From the NCBI GenBank assembly GCA_016716065.1, contig JADJXA010000015.1:46565-110564 (forward strand): DNA of 64,000 bases, in the 5' to 3' direction. Position 1 is the stretch's first letter. Each line of letters starts with the position of its first letter. The DNA is from Candidatus Leptovillus gracilis. GTDB taxonomy: Bacteria > Chloroflexota > Anaerolineae > Promineifilales > Promineifilaceae. The translations under genes were made by a program, and so were the position numbers. Positions 20,584-29,140 of this stretch are shown one piece after another. The notes beneath the pieces are model-generated. The model did not search any database, was not told the origin of the DNA, and saw nothing but the letters and a program-made list of their open reading frames with translations.

Positions 20584-20616
20584 AGATTGGACCAATCTCC
20601 AAGATTGGTCCAATCT
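20584..20616. repeat. 33-bp dyad element, copy 1
   Basis: AGATTGGACCAATCT, spacer CCA, AGATTGGTCCAATCT: each half is nearly self-complementary and the two halves are exact reverse complements. It lies 44 bp before the dtxR-feoA start. Confidence 0.85.
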
Positions 20617-20660
20617 AAAAAACAGGAAGTTATTCTTAGACGATTACTAAGGAGTCTGAT

Positions 20661-21707
20661 ATGCCAGATCCTGCTGTTGCTTTATTGATAGGAGTGGCTG
20701 TATTGGGGGTAACGGCCGTTATCCTCTGGCCGGATCGCGGCCTCTGGGCGCGCTGGCAGCACAGCCGCCACCTCAACGAGCGCGTGCAAAGCGAAGACGC
20801 CCTCAAACACATCTACAAATGCGAAATGGAAGGACGCCGCCCGACCATCGAAAGCATTGCCGGGGCTATTCACGCCAACCTGGACGACACCGCCCACCTG
20901 CTGGTCGCCATGCAAAATGGCGCACTGGTCGCCATAGCCGGCGGCGACATTCACCTGACCGCCACCGGGCGCGAAGCGGCGCTGCACATCATCCGCGCCC
21001 ACCGCCTGTGGGAGCATTACCTGGCGCAAGAAACTGGTTTTGAAGAGGCTGAATGGCACGGCCGTGCCGAACGTCTGGAACATTCCCTCACCATAGAACA
21101 GGTAAACGCCCTGGCCGACCAACTGGGCCACCCGCGCTACGACCCCCACGGCGACCCGATTCCCACGGCCACGGGCCAGGTCGTCAGCCACGGTGGGCAG
21201 CCGCTTACCAATCTGCCTTTGGGAAAGCCCGGCCGCATTGTCCATCTGGAAGACGAACCGCCCATTGTGTACGCGCAGCTGGTCGCCGAAGGATTGTATC
21301 CGGGGATGCCGGTGCGCATCATCGAAGCCGGGCCTGAACGAGTGCGCTTTTGGGCCAACGGCGATGAACACCTATTGGCCCCCATGTTGGCCGCCAACAT
21401 TTCGGTGGTAGCCGAGCCGTTCGCCGCCAAAATCGAAGACACCGACCCAATCGGCAGCGAAACCCTCAACCGTCTACCTATCGGCCAATCGGCGGAAGTG
21501 GTCGGTATTTCCAACAAATGCCGCGGGGCCGAACGGCGGCGTTTTATGGACCTGGGTATTTTGCCCGGCACCCGCATCACGGCCGAAATGCGCAGTCCCA
21601 GCGGCGACCCTACCGCCTATATCATCCGCGACGCCCTTATTGCCCTGCGCCATGAGCAAGCTAACCTGATCCGCATCAAAACACCAACGATGAACGAGGG
21701 ACGATGA
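20661..21707 (+). CDS. Membrane-anchored DtxR-type regulator fused to FeoA domains
   Basis: 348 residues. A hydrophobic anchor occupies residues 5-24. Next comes a DtxR/MntR-like winged helix (DALKHIYKCEMEGRRPTIES to TATGREAALHIIRAHRLWEHYL). Its metal-binding and dimerisation segment (RAERLEHSLTIEQVNAL, LGHPRYDPHGDPIP) matches the DtxR family closely. Two SH3-like FeoA domains follow (near residues 180-255 and 270-345). It would sense Fe(II) or Mn(II) and either regulate or assist the adjacent FeoB. Membrane attachment of a DNA-binding DtxR is unusual. Its stop overlaps the next ATG. Confidence 0.88.
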   Translation: MPDPAVALLIGVAVLGVTAVILWPDRGLWARWQHSRHLNERVQSEDALKHIYKCEMEGRRPTIESIAGAIHANLDDTAHLLVAMQNGALVAIAGGDIHLTATGREAALHIIRAHRLWEHYLAQETGFEEAEWHGRAERLEHSLTIEQVNALADQLGHPRYDPHGDPIPTATGQVVSHGGQPLTNLPLGKPGRIVHLEDEPPIVYAQLVAEGLYPGMPVRIIEAGPERVRFWANGDEHLLAPMLAANISVVAEPFAAKIEDTDPIGSETLNRLPIGQSAEVVGISNKCRGAERRRFMDLGILPGTRITAEMRSPSGDPTAYIIRDALIALRHEQANLIRIKTPTMNEGR

Positions 21708-22576
21708 ACGCTAAAACCAACCCCCAACTCCCAATCTCTGACGCCCAATCGCCAATCCCCCATGCTTCCTCCGCCTGCGCCACATGCCCGGCGCACAATG
21801 CCGGCAACCTGCTGAAGCTGGGCGTAGACATGACCGATTGGGATTATGTGGTTGCCCTGGCAGGCAATCCCAATACCGGCAAAAGCACGGTGTTCAACAG
21901 CCTCACCGGCTTGCGCCAGCACACCGGCAACTGGCCGGGGAAAACTGTCACCCGCGCCGAAGGTGGCTTTAGTTACGGTGGCAATCGCTTCAAAATGGTG
22001 GATTTGCCGGGAACCTACTCTCTGCTTTCCACCAGTCTGGACGAGGAAGTAGCCCGCGATTTTCTGCTGTTTGGCCAACCCGACGTGACCATTATCGTCG
22101 TGGATGCCACACGCCTGGAACGCAACCTGAATCTGGCGCTGCAAGTGCTGGAAGTGACCGACCGCGCCGTTGTCTGCCTGAATCTGATGGACGAGGCGCG
22201 CCGCCACCACCTGACGGTGGACGACCGGCGGCTGGCGCGCGATTTAGGCGTGCCGGTTGTGCCCACGTCCGCGCGCCAGGGTGAAGGGCTGAAGGAGCTG
22301 CTGCAAGCGGTCAGCGATGTGGCGACGGGGCAAACCGTATGCAAACCGCATCGCATTCAAACAGGCTCATCGGCCATCCAATCGGCCCTGACGACGTTGG
22401 TGCGGCAGATACAACAGGCATTTCCCAACGTGCCCAATGCCCGCTGGGTGGCGCTGCGGCTGCTGGATGGCGATCCGCGCATCGCCGCGGCTATCCACAG
22501 CGGCGAACTGGGCGACCTGAGCCGCCAGTCACCGGAGGCGGCCCAAGACCTGGTCTTGCGGCTGGAAACGGCTTAA
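21704..22576 (+). CDS. feoB: Ferrous iron transporter FeoB, GTPase half
   Basis: 290 residues corresponding to the cytosolic G domain and helical GDI domain of FeoB. G1 is GNPNTGKSTVFN, followed by the typical LRQHTGNWPGKTV. G3 is DLPGTYSL, G4 NLMD and G5 TSARQGEG. No membrane segments. The ATG overlaps the stop of the regulator gene. The first 20 codons consist of 7-bp repeat sequence (CCCAACT/CCCAATC units near 21720-21765), giving a Pro/Ser-rich leader. The transporter core is a separate gene 12 bp downstream. Confidence 0.93.
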   Translation: MNAKTNPQLPISDAQSPIPHASSACATCPAHNAGNLLKLGVDMTDWDYVVALAGNPNTGKSTVFNSLTGLRQHTGNWPGKTVTRAEGGFSYGGNRFKMVDLPGTYSLLSTSLDEEVARDFLLFGQPDVTIIVVDATRLERNLNLALQVLEVTDRAVVCLNLMDEARRHHLTVDDRRLARDLGVPVVPTSARQGEGLKELLQAVSDVATGQTVCKPHRIQTGSSAIQSALTTLVRQIQQAFPNVPNARWVALRLLDGDPRIAAAIHSGELGDLSRQSPEAAQDLVLRLETA

Positions 22577-22588
22577 GGAGAAAACGAC

Positions 22589-24022
22589 GTGACACAGCTG
22601 ATACCCTCTCAACCAAACGTGGACGATATTTTGCAGACGGCCGAAGCGCTGCGCTGGCAAATTGGGCGCGATTTTCACGACCGGCTGATGGAAGATATTT
22701 ATACCGATGCGGCGCGGCTGGCCGACCGGGCCGTAACCCGGCCGGATGAAAAACCGCGCTTCGACCTGGATCGCACGATTGACCGGATTGTGACCAGCCA
22801 GGTGTGGGGTTTCCCCATGATGATTTTGCTGTTTACGTTGGTCTTCTGGCTGACCATCACCGGGGCCAACTATCCGTCGCAATTTTTGGCGTCGCTGCTG
22901 ATTGACACGGCCGTTCCCTGGCTGCATGGTCTGGCAAATGCCGTTGGCGCGCCCTGGTGGTTGGCCGGATTTGTGATTGACGGCATGTATCTGGCAACGG
23001 CCTGGGTGGTCAGCGTGATGCTGCCGCCAATGGCGATTTTCTTCCCCCTGTTCACGCTGCTGGAGGATTTTGGTTATTTACCGCGCGTGGCCTTCAACCT
23101 GGACAACATCTTCCACAAGTCGGGGGCGCACGGCAAACAGGCGCTGAGCATGATGATGGGCTTCGGCTGCAACGCCGCCGGGGTGGTGGCGACGCGGGTA
23201 ATAGACAGCCCGCGCGAGCGGCTGATCGCCATTATCACCAACAATTTTGCTTTGTGTAACGGCCGTTGGCCCACCCAAATCCTCATCGCCACTGTGTTCA
23301 TTGGCGCGATGGCGCCGGCTTACCTGGCCGGGCTGATTTCGGCCCTGGCGGTGGTCAGCATTGCGATGCTGGGCGTGCTGCTCAGTTTTGCCGTTTCCTG
23401 GAGCTTGTCGCGCACGGTGCTGCGCGGCGAGGTGTCTACGTTTAGCCTGGAGCTGCCGCCGTATCGGCCGCCCCAGGTGTGGCGCACCATCTACACTTCG
23501 TTTATTGACCGCACCATTTACGTGTTGTGGCGGGCAGTGGTCTTCGCCCTGCCGGCCGGCGCGGCCATCTGGCTCATCTCCAACATCACTGTCGGCGGGA
23601 CCAGCATAGCCGAATATCTGGTCACCTGGCTTCATCCGTTGGGCATCCTCGTCGGCCTGAATGGGGTCATTTTGCTGGCTTATGTAGTGGCAATCCCGGC
23701 CAACGAGATTGTCATTCCGACGGTGTTGATGTTGACAGTGCTGGTGACCGGTGGAGAGGGCGGCGCCGGCGCGGGCGTGATGTTTGAAATGAATTCCACG
23801 TCTGACTATGTGGCGCTGTTTACGGCAGGCGGCTGGACGTTGTTGACGGCCGTCAACCTGATGCTCTTTTCCCTCATGCACAATCCTTGCTCGACGACCA
23901 TTTACACCATCTATAAGGAGACAGGCAGCAAAAAATGGACGGCCGTCGCCGCCCTGCTGCCGCTGGCGATGGGCTTCATCGTCACCTTCTTTGTCGCCCA
24001 AATCTGGCGGCTGCTCAGTTAA
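22589..24022 (+). CDS. feoB: Ferrous iron transporter FeoB, membrane half
   Basis: 477 residues holding the FeoB core: helical start (IDRIVTSQVWGFPMM), two Gate-type halves with about eight to ten membrane segments, and the signature MMGFGCNAAGVVATRVIDSPRERL with its conserved Cys. The second FeoB Cys region reads NNFALCNGRWPTQ. It starts at GTG with AAGGAG 8 bases upstream and lacks a G domain, so it must work with the preceding gene product. The independent start signal argues for a true split, not a sequencing frameshift. Confidence 0.93.
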   Translation: MTQLIPSQPNVDDILQTAEALRWQIGRDFHDRLMEDIYTDAARLADRAVTRPDEKPRFDLDRTIDRIVTSQVWGFPMMILLFTLVFWLTITGANYPSQFLASLLIDTAVPWLHGLANAVGAPWWLAGFVIDGMYLATAWVVSVMLPPMAIFFPLFTLLEDFGYLPRVAFNLDNIFHKSGAHGKQALSMMMGFGCNAAGVVATRVIDSPRERLIAIITNNFALCNGRWPTQILIATVFIGAMAPAYLAGLISALAVVSIAMLGVLLSFAVSWSLSRTVLRGEVSTFSLELPPYRPPQVWRTIYTSFIDRTIYVLWRAVVFALPAGAAIWLISNITVGGTSIAEYLVTWLHPLGILVGLNGVILLAYVVAIPANEIVIPTVLMLTVLVTGGEGGAGAGVMFEMNSTSDYVALFTAGGWTLLTAVNLMLFSLMHNPCSTTIYTIYKETGSKKWTAVAALLPLAMGFIVTFFVAQIWRLLS

Positions 24023-24053
24023 GGCAAAGGCGCTGCCGGGCAGCGCCTTTGCC
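24023..24053. terminator. Bidirectional terminator after the feo operon
   Basis: Perfect 14-bp inverted repeat GGCAAAGGCGCTGC and GCAGCGCCTTTGCC with a 3-base loop, filling the whole gap between two convergent genes (feoB membrane half and the mannosyltransferase). Confidence 0.7.
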
Positions 24054-25262
24054 TCAGGCGACCCAACCCCACAAGAAAAATTGGCCGCTGAAATAGAGAT
24101 ACAACACAAAAGATGGGTAAAAAATCAACCGGTGAACCAGGCCGTTTTTGCCTGCCAACGCCAGCAGCATAAAGAGCGGGAAAAAGGCCAGCACATAACG
24201 CGAAAAAGAATACAACGGCTTCACCGCGGAGACGGGCAGCAGCATGAACAGCAGCAGCATAACCGAATAGAGACCATAGGTGACGTTGAGCCGCCGAAAG
24301 GCCAAAACTGCGCCAACAACGAGCAGCCCGGCGCAAAAAAAATCAAACCAGAGGGTAAATTCCCCGGCGCGGGCTGTGCCGCCCAAAAACATGGTTTGCA
24401 GGGCGCGGAGCAAATCTGTGCCCGGCAAGCCGGTAGTCTGGAACCAGTATTGTTGATATATCTGGTTGATGGGCGGCAAGCCGACCCACCAGCGCCAGAG
24501 CAAGAAAACGGCCGTACCTACCCCCGGCAGTCCTACCGCCAAAAGCCCCTTTATTCCTTTCGTCCCTTTGTCCCTTTGTAATAAAAACTCCTTCCCCCCC
24601 TGCCGCCACCACTCATACGCCAGCGGAACCAGCAGCACCCAGCCCGTCAGCCGGGTGAGCGACGCCAAAAAACCGAGAATGCCCGCCAGCAGGAAACGGC
24701 CGTGTCCCCTTGCCGCCCACACCGAACCCAACGCCAGCAGCACAAACAACGACTCCGAATAAGGCGCCAGCCAATAGAAACCCACCGGGAAAAAAGTCAG
24801 ATACAACAGCGCCCGCGGCGCAAACTGCACCCCTAATTCTGCTTCCACCACCCGATAAAACAGCAGCAGCAGCCCAACAAACGCCAGGTTGCTGATGAGC
24901 AGCGCCGCGACCAGGTTGGCCGTTGGTCCGCCGCCAAACAGCAAGCCAAATCCGCGCATCGCCAATGGATAAAGCGGTGGAAAGACAGAATCCTCTTCGT
25001 GGACGTAGCCTTCCTGGGCGATGCGCAGGTAGCGCTGCGCGTCGAAGCGCTGCCAGGGGCCAAGCAGCAGCCCGGCAGCGCCGGAATCGAGGTGAGGTTG
25101 GTCGAGATACGGCCGTGCCACATCATCCGGCCCCAGCGGCGCGGGGATGAGCAGCGGCACCACAATCCCCCAAACCGTCAAAAGCACGCGGGCCGCCAGA
25201 AACGTGAGGAGGGGAACTTTAACGGCCGGTTTCATTGACTCAGTCAAGTACTTAGGGTTCAT
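24054..25262 (-). CDS. PIG-V-like mannosyltransferase, multipass membrane protein
   Basis: 402 residues with about ten membrane segments. The first extracytoplasmic loop carries LLGPWQRFDAQRYLRIAQEGY and the FPPLYPL motif that mark GPI-mannosyltransferase II (PIG-V, GT76) relatives, which use polyprenyl-phosphate sugars. The acceptor is unknown; a cell-envelope glycan is likely. The start is taken at 25262, with an alternative ATG at 25235. A 33-bp dyad element lies 17 bp upstream. Confidence 0.82.
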   Translation of the reverse strand: MNPKYLTESMKPAVKVPLLTFLAARVLLTVWGIVVPLLIPAPLGPDDVARPYLDQPHLDSGAAGLLLGPWQRFDAQRYLRIAQEGYVHEEDSVFPPLYPLAMRGFGLLFGGGPTANLVAALLISNLAFVGLLLLFYRVVEAELGVQFAPRALLYLTFFPVGFYWLAPYSESLFVLLALGSVWAARGHGRFLLAGILGFLASLTRLTGWVLLVPLAYEWWRQGGKEFLLQRDKGTKGIKGLLAVGLPGVGTAVFLLWRWWVGLPPINQIYQQYWFQTTGLPGTDLLRALQTMFLGGTARAGEFTLWFDFFCAGLLVVGAVLAFRRLNVTYGLYSVMLLLFMLLPVSAVKPLYSFSRYVLAFFPLFMLLALAGKNGLVHRLIFYPSFVLYLYFSGQFFLWGWVA

Positions 25263-25279
25263 ATGTTTTTAACCTGGTG

Positions 25280-25312
25280 AGATTGGACCAATCTCCAAGA
25301 TTGGTCCAATCT
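25280..25312. repeat. 33-bp dyad element, copy 2
   Basis: Identical to the copy at 20584-20616, including the CCA spacer. It lies between the Clp ATPase stop and the mannosyltransferase start, both on the minus strand. Confidence 0.85.
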
Positions 25313-25343
25313 GGAAACTCCAAAGTTAATTGCAAACGAACCC

Positions 25344-27554
25344 TTAGATCTGAAAATCCAGCCCCAATTCGTTGACGGCGATGGTGATGGTGGTCTGGCT
25401 GCCAGACGGCCGTTCCCCACCTTCTCTTAGCAGAAAATCGGCCAATGGTTCGCGCAGGTGTCGGGCGATGATGCGGCGCAACGGCCGTGCGCCAAACTGC
25501 GGCTCATCATTTTGCGCCAGCAGCCAAACCTTCGCCTCATCGGTCAGCGTCAGTTGAATGCCCTGGTTTCCCGCCAGTTGCAGCTCTTTTTTCAGCAGCA
25601 GGTCCAGAATACGCGCCAACTGCTCGTTGTCCAACTGGTGGAACAAGATAATTTCATCCAGCCGGTTGAGAAATTCGGGACGGAAGAAGCGATTCACGTC
25701 GTTTAATACTCGTTCACGCTCCAATTGGCCGATGACCGGGACCTGCATGTGGCCGGACCCCAAATTGCTGGTCATGATCACCACCGTCTCGCCAAAAGTC
25801 GCCAGGCGACCCTGGCTGTCAGTCAGGCGGCCCTCTTCCAGCACTTGCAGCAGCACATCGAAGACGCGCTGATGGGCCTTCTCCACCTCATCGAACAAGA
25901 CGACGGTATACGGCCGTTCCCGCACAAAATTGGTCAACTGCCCGCCCGCCTCGTGGCCCACATAACCCGGCGGCGAGCCGATCAGCCGGTTGACGCTGGC
26001 TTCTTCCTGGTACTCACTCATGTCCAGCACCAACATCGCCTGCTCTGTGCCAAACATAAATTCGGCCAACGCCTTGGCCAGCTCTGTCTTGCCCACGCCG
26101 CTGGGACCGAGAAAAAGGAAAGAGCCAATCGGCCGTTTGGGGTCGCGCAGTCCCACGCGGGCCGTTTTGACGGCGCGGCTGATGGCTAAAATCGCCTCCT
26201 CCTGGCCGATGATGCGCTGATGCAGATGGTCCACCATGTTGGCGTATTTGCCGCGCTCATCGGCGCTCAGTTTGGCGATGGGGATTTTGGTCATCTGGCT
26301 GGCGGCGACCATCACATCGTCAGGACTGAGACGGCCGTCGGCTTCTACCTGGGGCAGATTGGCAATGTGCTCCTGCTTGACCATGCGCACCAGGGCGCAG
26401 GCGCGGTCGGCCAACTGCACGGCGGCGGCCGGCAGGGCGATGGTTTTGATGTATTGGCCGGCCAGGGTAACGGCCGTTTCCAGGCTCTCCCGCGTCACTT
26501 CAATCTCATACTCCTGCTCTAAACGCTGTTGGTGGAACAACAGCATGGCCGTCGCTTCCGCTTTGGTGGCGGCAGGCACGTCCAGCCGCTGGGTGTTTTG
26601 GCGGATGATGGGGTCGCTGTTGAGCCGGTCATACACCCCCGGCGTGGCCGTGCCGATGATGACATGCTCGCCGCCTAACATCGCCTTGTGCAGTTCGCGG
26701 GTCACGTTTTCCGGCAGGCGCGCCCGCAGCCGGTCGGCAAAAAAGCGTTCGATTTCCGGGACCAGCAAAATGCCGCCGCTGCTGCGCCGCAGGGCCACGC
26801 GCATCGTCGCCAGAGGATTCTCTAACAAAGCCGGTTCGTTGATTTCCACCACCGAGCGCAAACCGGTCGGGCCTTTGCCTTCGGCCAGCAGCTGCGCCAG
26901 ACTGTAGACCAGGGTCCGCTTGCCCGCGCCCTCTGGCCCAACCAGGATGACGTGGCGCCGCCGCGTCAAAGCCAGCAGGCTGATGAGTTCATTCAGCAGC
27001 GCCTCCCGCTGGTAGACGGCTTGCGCCTGCCCCCGTTGGGCGTCGTCTACATAATCAAAAATAATGGGCATACCATCGGCGCTGCTTTCGGCCAGCAGTT
27101 CGATCACCGCTTCCGTGGTGATACCGATGCGCTGCAAAACAGCATACGTGGTCACATTTTTTTGCGCCATCGCTGCCAGAGCGTGGCCGCTGTTGACCTT
27201 GAGTTCTTCGCGTGATTGGGCCAGGGTCAGCCCTTCATCCAGGATAATGAGGGTTTCATCGGCCAGCGGCGTGTCTTTGCCAAAGTCGTCGGTATAGTTA
27301 AATTTGGCGTCGCGCCCTTTGCTGAGGTGGGTCACTTGTTCCACGCGCCGCACCAGATCGTCCCAATCGAAGCCGCGCTCTTTTTGCAGGCGGCGCAAAA
27401 TCTGATGGGCAACGGCCGTATTATCGTCCAAAAACACCCGCAGCAACAGCTGCGGCGTGAGCAGGGTAAGCTGATAGTCGCGCAGTTTGGTAACGGCCGT
27501 CGTCATCAGCCGGGACAATTCGGGGGAAGGGATGTTGGGGTTTAGGTTGTTCAT
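25344..27554 (-). CDS. Clp/Hsp100 AAA+ ATPase with degenerate first ATPase domain
   Basis: 736 residues: a ClpN-like N-terminal repeat (ELSRLMTTAVTKLRDYQLTLL), two AAA domains, and a C-terminal D2-small domain. D2 is canonical (GPSGVGKTE, VVLFDEVEKAH, pore loop GSPPGYVGHEAGG). D1 is not: its P-loop reads GPEGAGKRT (Arg where Ser/Thr binds Mg) and Walker B reads ILLVPEIE (Pro for Asp). The ClpB middle coiled coil is missing and no ClpP-docking IGF loop was recognised. It is probably an unfoldase or adaptor driven by D2 alone. The ATG at 27554 follows a heptamer tract. Confidence 0.88.
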   Translation of the reverse strand: MNNLNPNIPSPELSRLMTTAVTKLRDYQLTLLTPQLLLRVFLDDNTAVAHQILRRLQKERGFDWDDLVRRVEQVTHLSKGRDAKFNYTDDFGKDTPLADETLIILDEGLTLAQSREELKVNSGHALAAMAQKNVTTYAVLQRIGITTEAVIELLAESSADGMPIIFDYVDDAQRGQAQAVYQREALLNELISLLALTRRRHVILVGPEGAGKRTLVYSLAQLLAEGKGPTGLRSVVEINEPALLENPLATMRVALRRSSGGILLVPEIERFFADRLRARLPENVTRELHKAMLGGEHVIIGTATPGVYDRLNSDPIIRQNTQRLDVPAATKAEATAMLLFHQQRLEQEYEIEVTRESLETAVTLAGQYIKTIALPAAAVQLADRACALVRMVKQEHIANLPQVEADGRLSPDDVMVAASQMTKIPIAKLSADERGKYANMVDHLHQRIIGQEEAILAISRAVKTARVGLRDPKRPIGSFLFLGPSGVGKTELAKALAEFMFGTEQAMLVLDMSEYQEEASVNRLIGSPPGYVGHEAGGQLTNFVRERPYTVVLFDEVEKAHQRVFDVLLQVLEEGRLTDSQGRLATFGETVVIMTSNLGSGHMQVPVIGQLERERVLNDVNRFFRPEFLNRLDEIILFHQLDNEQLARILDLLLKKELQLAGNQGIQLTLTDEAKVWLLAQNDEPQFGARPLRRIIARHLREPLADFLLREGGERPSGSQTTITIAVNELGLDFQI

Positions 27555-27635
27555 AACAATGGTCAATTGTCAATTGTTAATTATCAATTGTCAACGGTTG
27601 GCAATTGGCTATTGGCTATTGACAATTGACAATTC
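27555..27635. repeat. Heptamer repeat tract around the folA stop
   Basis: About eleven degenerate 7-bp units (GTCAATT, GTTAATT, GGCAATT, GGCTATT, GACAATT types) running from the Clp start region through the last codons of folA. Confidence 0.8.
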
Positions 27636-28120
27636 TCCAGGGTCAGGAATTGGTAGCGGTAGGGGTTTTTATCATCCGCCAGGTGGGCTTCGTCGCTGGT
27701 GACGCGCCAGGCGGTGGCGTCGTAGGGTGGGAAGGCGGCGTCGCCGTCGAATTCGGCGTGGATGATGGTGAGGTAGAGGCGGTCAGCCAGCGGCAGGAAT
27801 TGCTCGTAAGTGTTCGCCCCGCCGATGACCATCACTTCTGGCGCATCGCCGGCGGCGGCTAACGCCTCGTCAATGGTGTGAACAACGATGCAGCCCGGCG
27901 CAGCATAATCCAGACTGTGGGTGAGGATGATGTTGGTACGGCCGTGCAGTGGTTTGTATTTTGGCTGGATGGAGTCATAGGTCTTGCGCCCCACAATGAC
28001 CGGTTTACCCATTGTCAGGGCGACAAAATGCTGCATATCGGCCGGCAAACGCCAGGGGAGACGGCCGTTCTGCCCAATCATGCGGTTTTTATCCATAGCG
28101 GCGATTAGTGAGATGATCAT
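27584..28120 (-). CDS. folA: Dihydrofolate reductase
   Basis: NADPH-dependent reduction of dihydrofolate, needed to recycle the folate oxidised by ThyA. 178 residues. Motifs: LIAAMDKNRMIGQNGRLPW at the N-terminus with the substrate-binding loop, GRKTYDSI, VIGGANTYEQFLP, and LTIIHAEFDGDAAFP. The last about 15 residues (from NCQLSIANS) are encoded by a heptamer repeat tract and extend past the normal C-terminal strand. The start is at 28120, 11 bp after the thyA stop; a longer reading would lie inside thyA. Confidence 0.95.
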   Translation of the reverse strand: MIISLIAAMDKNRMIGQNGRLPWRLPADMQHFVALTMGKPVIVGRKTYDSIQPKYKPLHGRTNIILTHSLDYAAPGCIVVHTIDEALAAAGDAPEVMVIGGANTYEQFLPLADRLYLTIIHAEFDGDAAFPPYDATAWRVTSDEAHLADDKNPYRYQFLTLENCQLSIANSQLPTVDN

Positions 28121-28131
28121 AGGAGCGAGAG

Positions 28132-28926
28132 CTACACAGCAATGGGCGCTTTGATGGCCGGGTGGCTTTGGTAGTTGTGCAAGGTGAAATCTTCGTAGTG
28201 GAAGGCGAAGATGGAGCCAACGCCAGGATTCAGCGCCAGATGCGGCAGTGGATAAGGCTGGCGCGAAAGCTGCAAACGCGCCTGATCCAGGTGGTTGAGG
28301 TAGAGGTGGGCGTCGCCAAATGTGTGGATAAATTCGCCGGGCTGATAGCCGCAAACCTGGGCCACCATCAACGTCAGCAGCGCGTAAGAAGCGATGTTGA
28401 AGGGCACACCCAAAAACACATCGGCGCTGCGTTGGTAAAGCTGGCAAGAGAGACGGCCGTTGGCCACATAAAATTGAAACAATGTATGGCAGGGCGGCAG
28501 GGCCATCTGGTCCACGCCCGCCGGGTTCCAGGCGCTAACGATGTGGCGGCGCGAATCCGGGCTGCTTTGCAAGCGGGTGATGAGCTGGGCTATCTGGTCT
28601 ATGGTACGGCCGTCGCACGCCGGCCAACTGCGCCACTGGTAGCCATACACCGGACCCAGGTCGCCATGCTCGTCGGCCCACTCATCCCAAATGGTCACGC
28701 CATGATCTTGCAGATACTTCACGTTGGTATCACCTTGCAAAAACCACAGCAGCTCATAGATGATGGAGCGCAGGTGGAGCTTTTTGGTCGTCACGGCCGG
28801 GAAACCGGCGGCTAAATCAAAGCGCATCTGATAGCCAAAGACACTCAGCGTGCCCGTGCCGGTGCGGTCTTCTTTGCGAACGCCGTTGTCGAGAATATGC
28901 TGCATCAAATTCAGGTATTGTTTCAT
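28132..28926 (-). CDS. thyA: Thymidylate synthase
   Basis: Converts dUMP to dTMP with methylene-tetrahydrofolate. 264 residues, the same length as E. coli ThyA. Motifs: RTGTGTLSVFGYQMRFDL, the active-site Cys in MALPPCHTLFQFYV, RSADVFLGVPFNIASYA, and HLYLNHLDQ. It forms a pair with folA, the usual functional coupling. Confidence 0.97.
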   Translation of the reverse strand: MKQYLNLMQHILDNGVRKEDRTGTGTLSVFGYQMRFDLAAGFPAVTTKKLHLRSIIYELLWFLQGDTNVKYLQDHGVTIWDEWADEHGDLGPVYGYQWRSWPACDGRTIDQIAQLITRLQSSPDSRRHIVSAWNPAGVDQMALPPCHTLFQFYVANGRLSCQLYQRSADVFLGVPFNIASYALLTLMVAQVCGYQPGEFIHTFGDAHLYLNHLDQARLQLSRQPYPLPHLALNPGVGSIFAFHYEDFTLHNYQSHPAIKAPIAV

Positions 28927-28954
28927 CGGTGAAAAAGTATATCACAACCCCCAT

Positions 28955-29092
28955 CTAGCAGCCTGTGGGAAAAAGATTTTTGGACGCAGATTTCGCAGAC
29001 AAACGCTCTTTTTTGCTGGTTTTTGCAATGGTCTAAGGTTAGTCAAATGGCGGGAAAAAGATTCTTCCTCGAAGACTCGCCAGAATGACAAC
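28955..29092. repeat. Fragments of MITE-like repeats
   Basis: CTAGCAGCCTGTGGGA (28955-28970) matches the terminal inverted repeat of the element at 55455-55601. The later TTCTTCCTCGAAGACTCG...CAGAATGAC stretch (29062-29090) matches the 60218-60346 family. They fill most of the 214-bp gap between thyA and the divergent glycosyltransferase. Confidence 0.6.
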
Positions 29093-29140
29093 GCACCCAA
29101 ATGAAATGTCGGAAACGGCCGTTTCTGTCATAATACTGCT

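Noticed and set aside
22565..22600. Sequencing frameshift splitting one feoB gene
   Set aside because: There is a proper stop, a separate AAGGAG site and a GTG start, and the break falls at a domain border, so a true split is more likely.
28121..28447. N-terminal extension of FolA
   Set aside because: It lies wholly inside thyA in another frame, and the residues are unlike DHFR; the family N-terminus begins at 28120.
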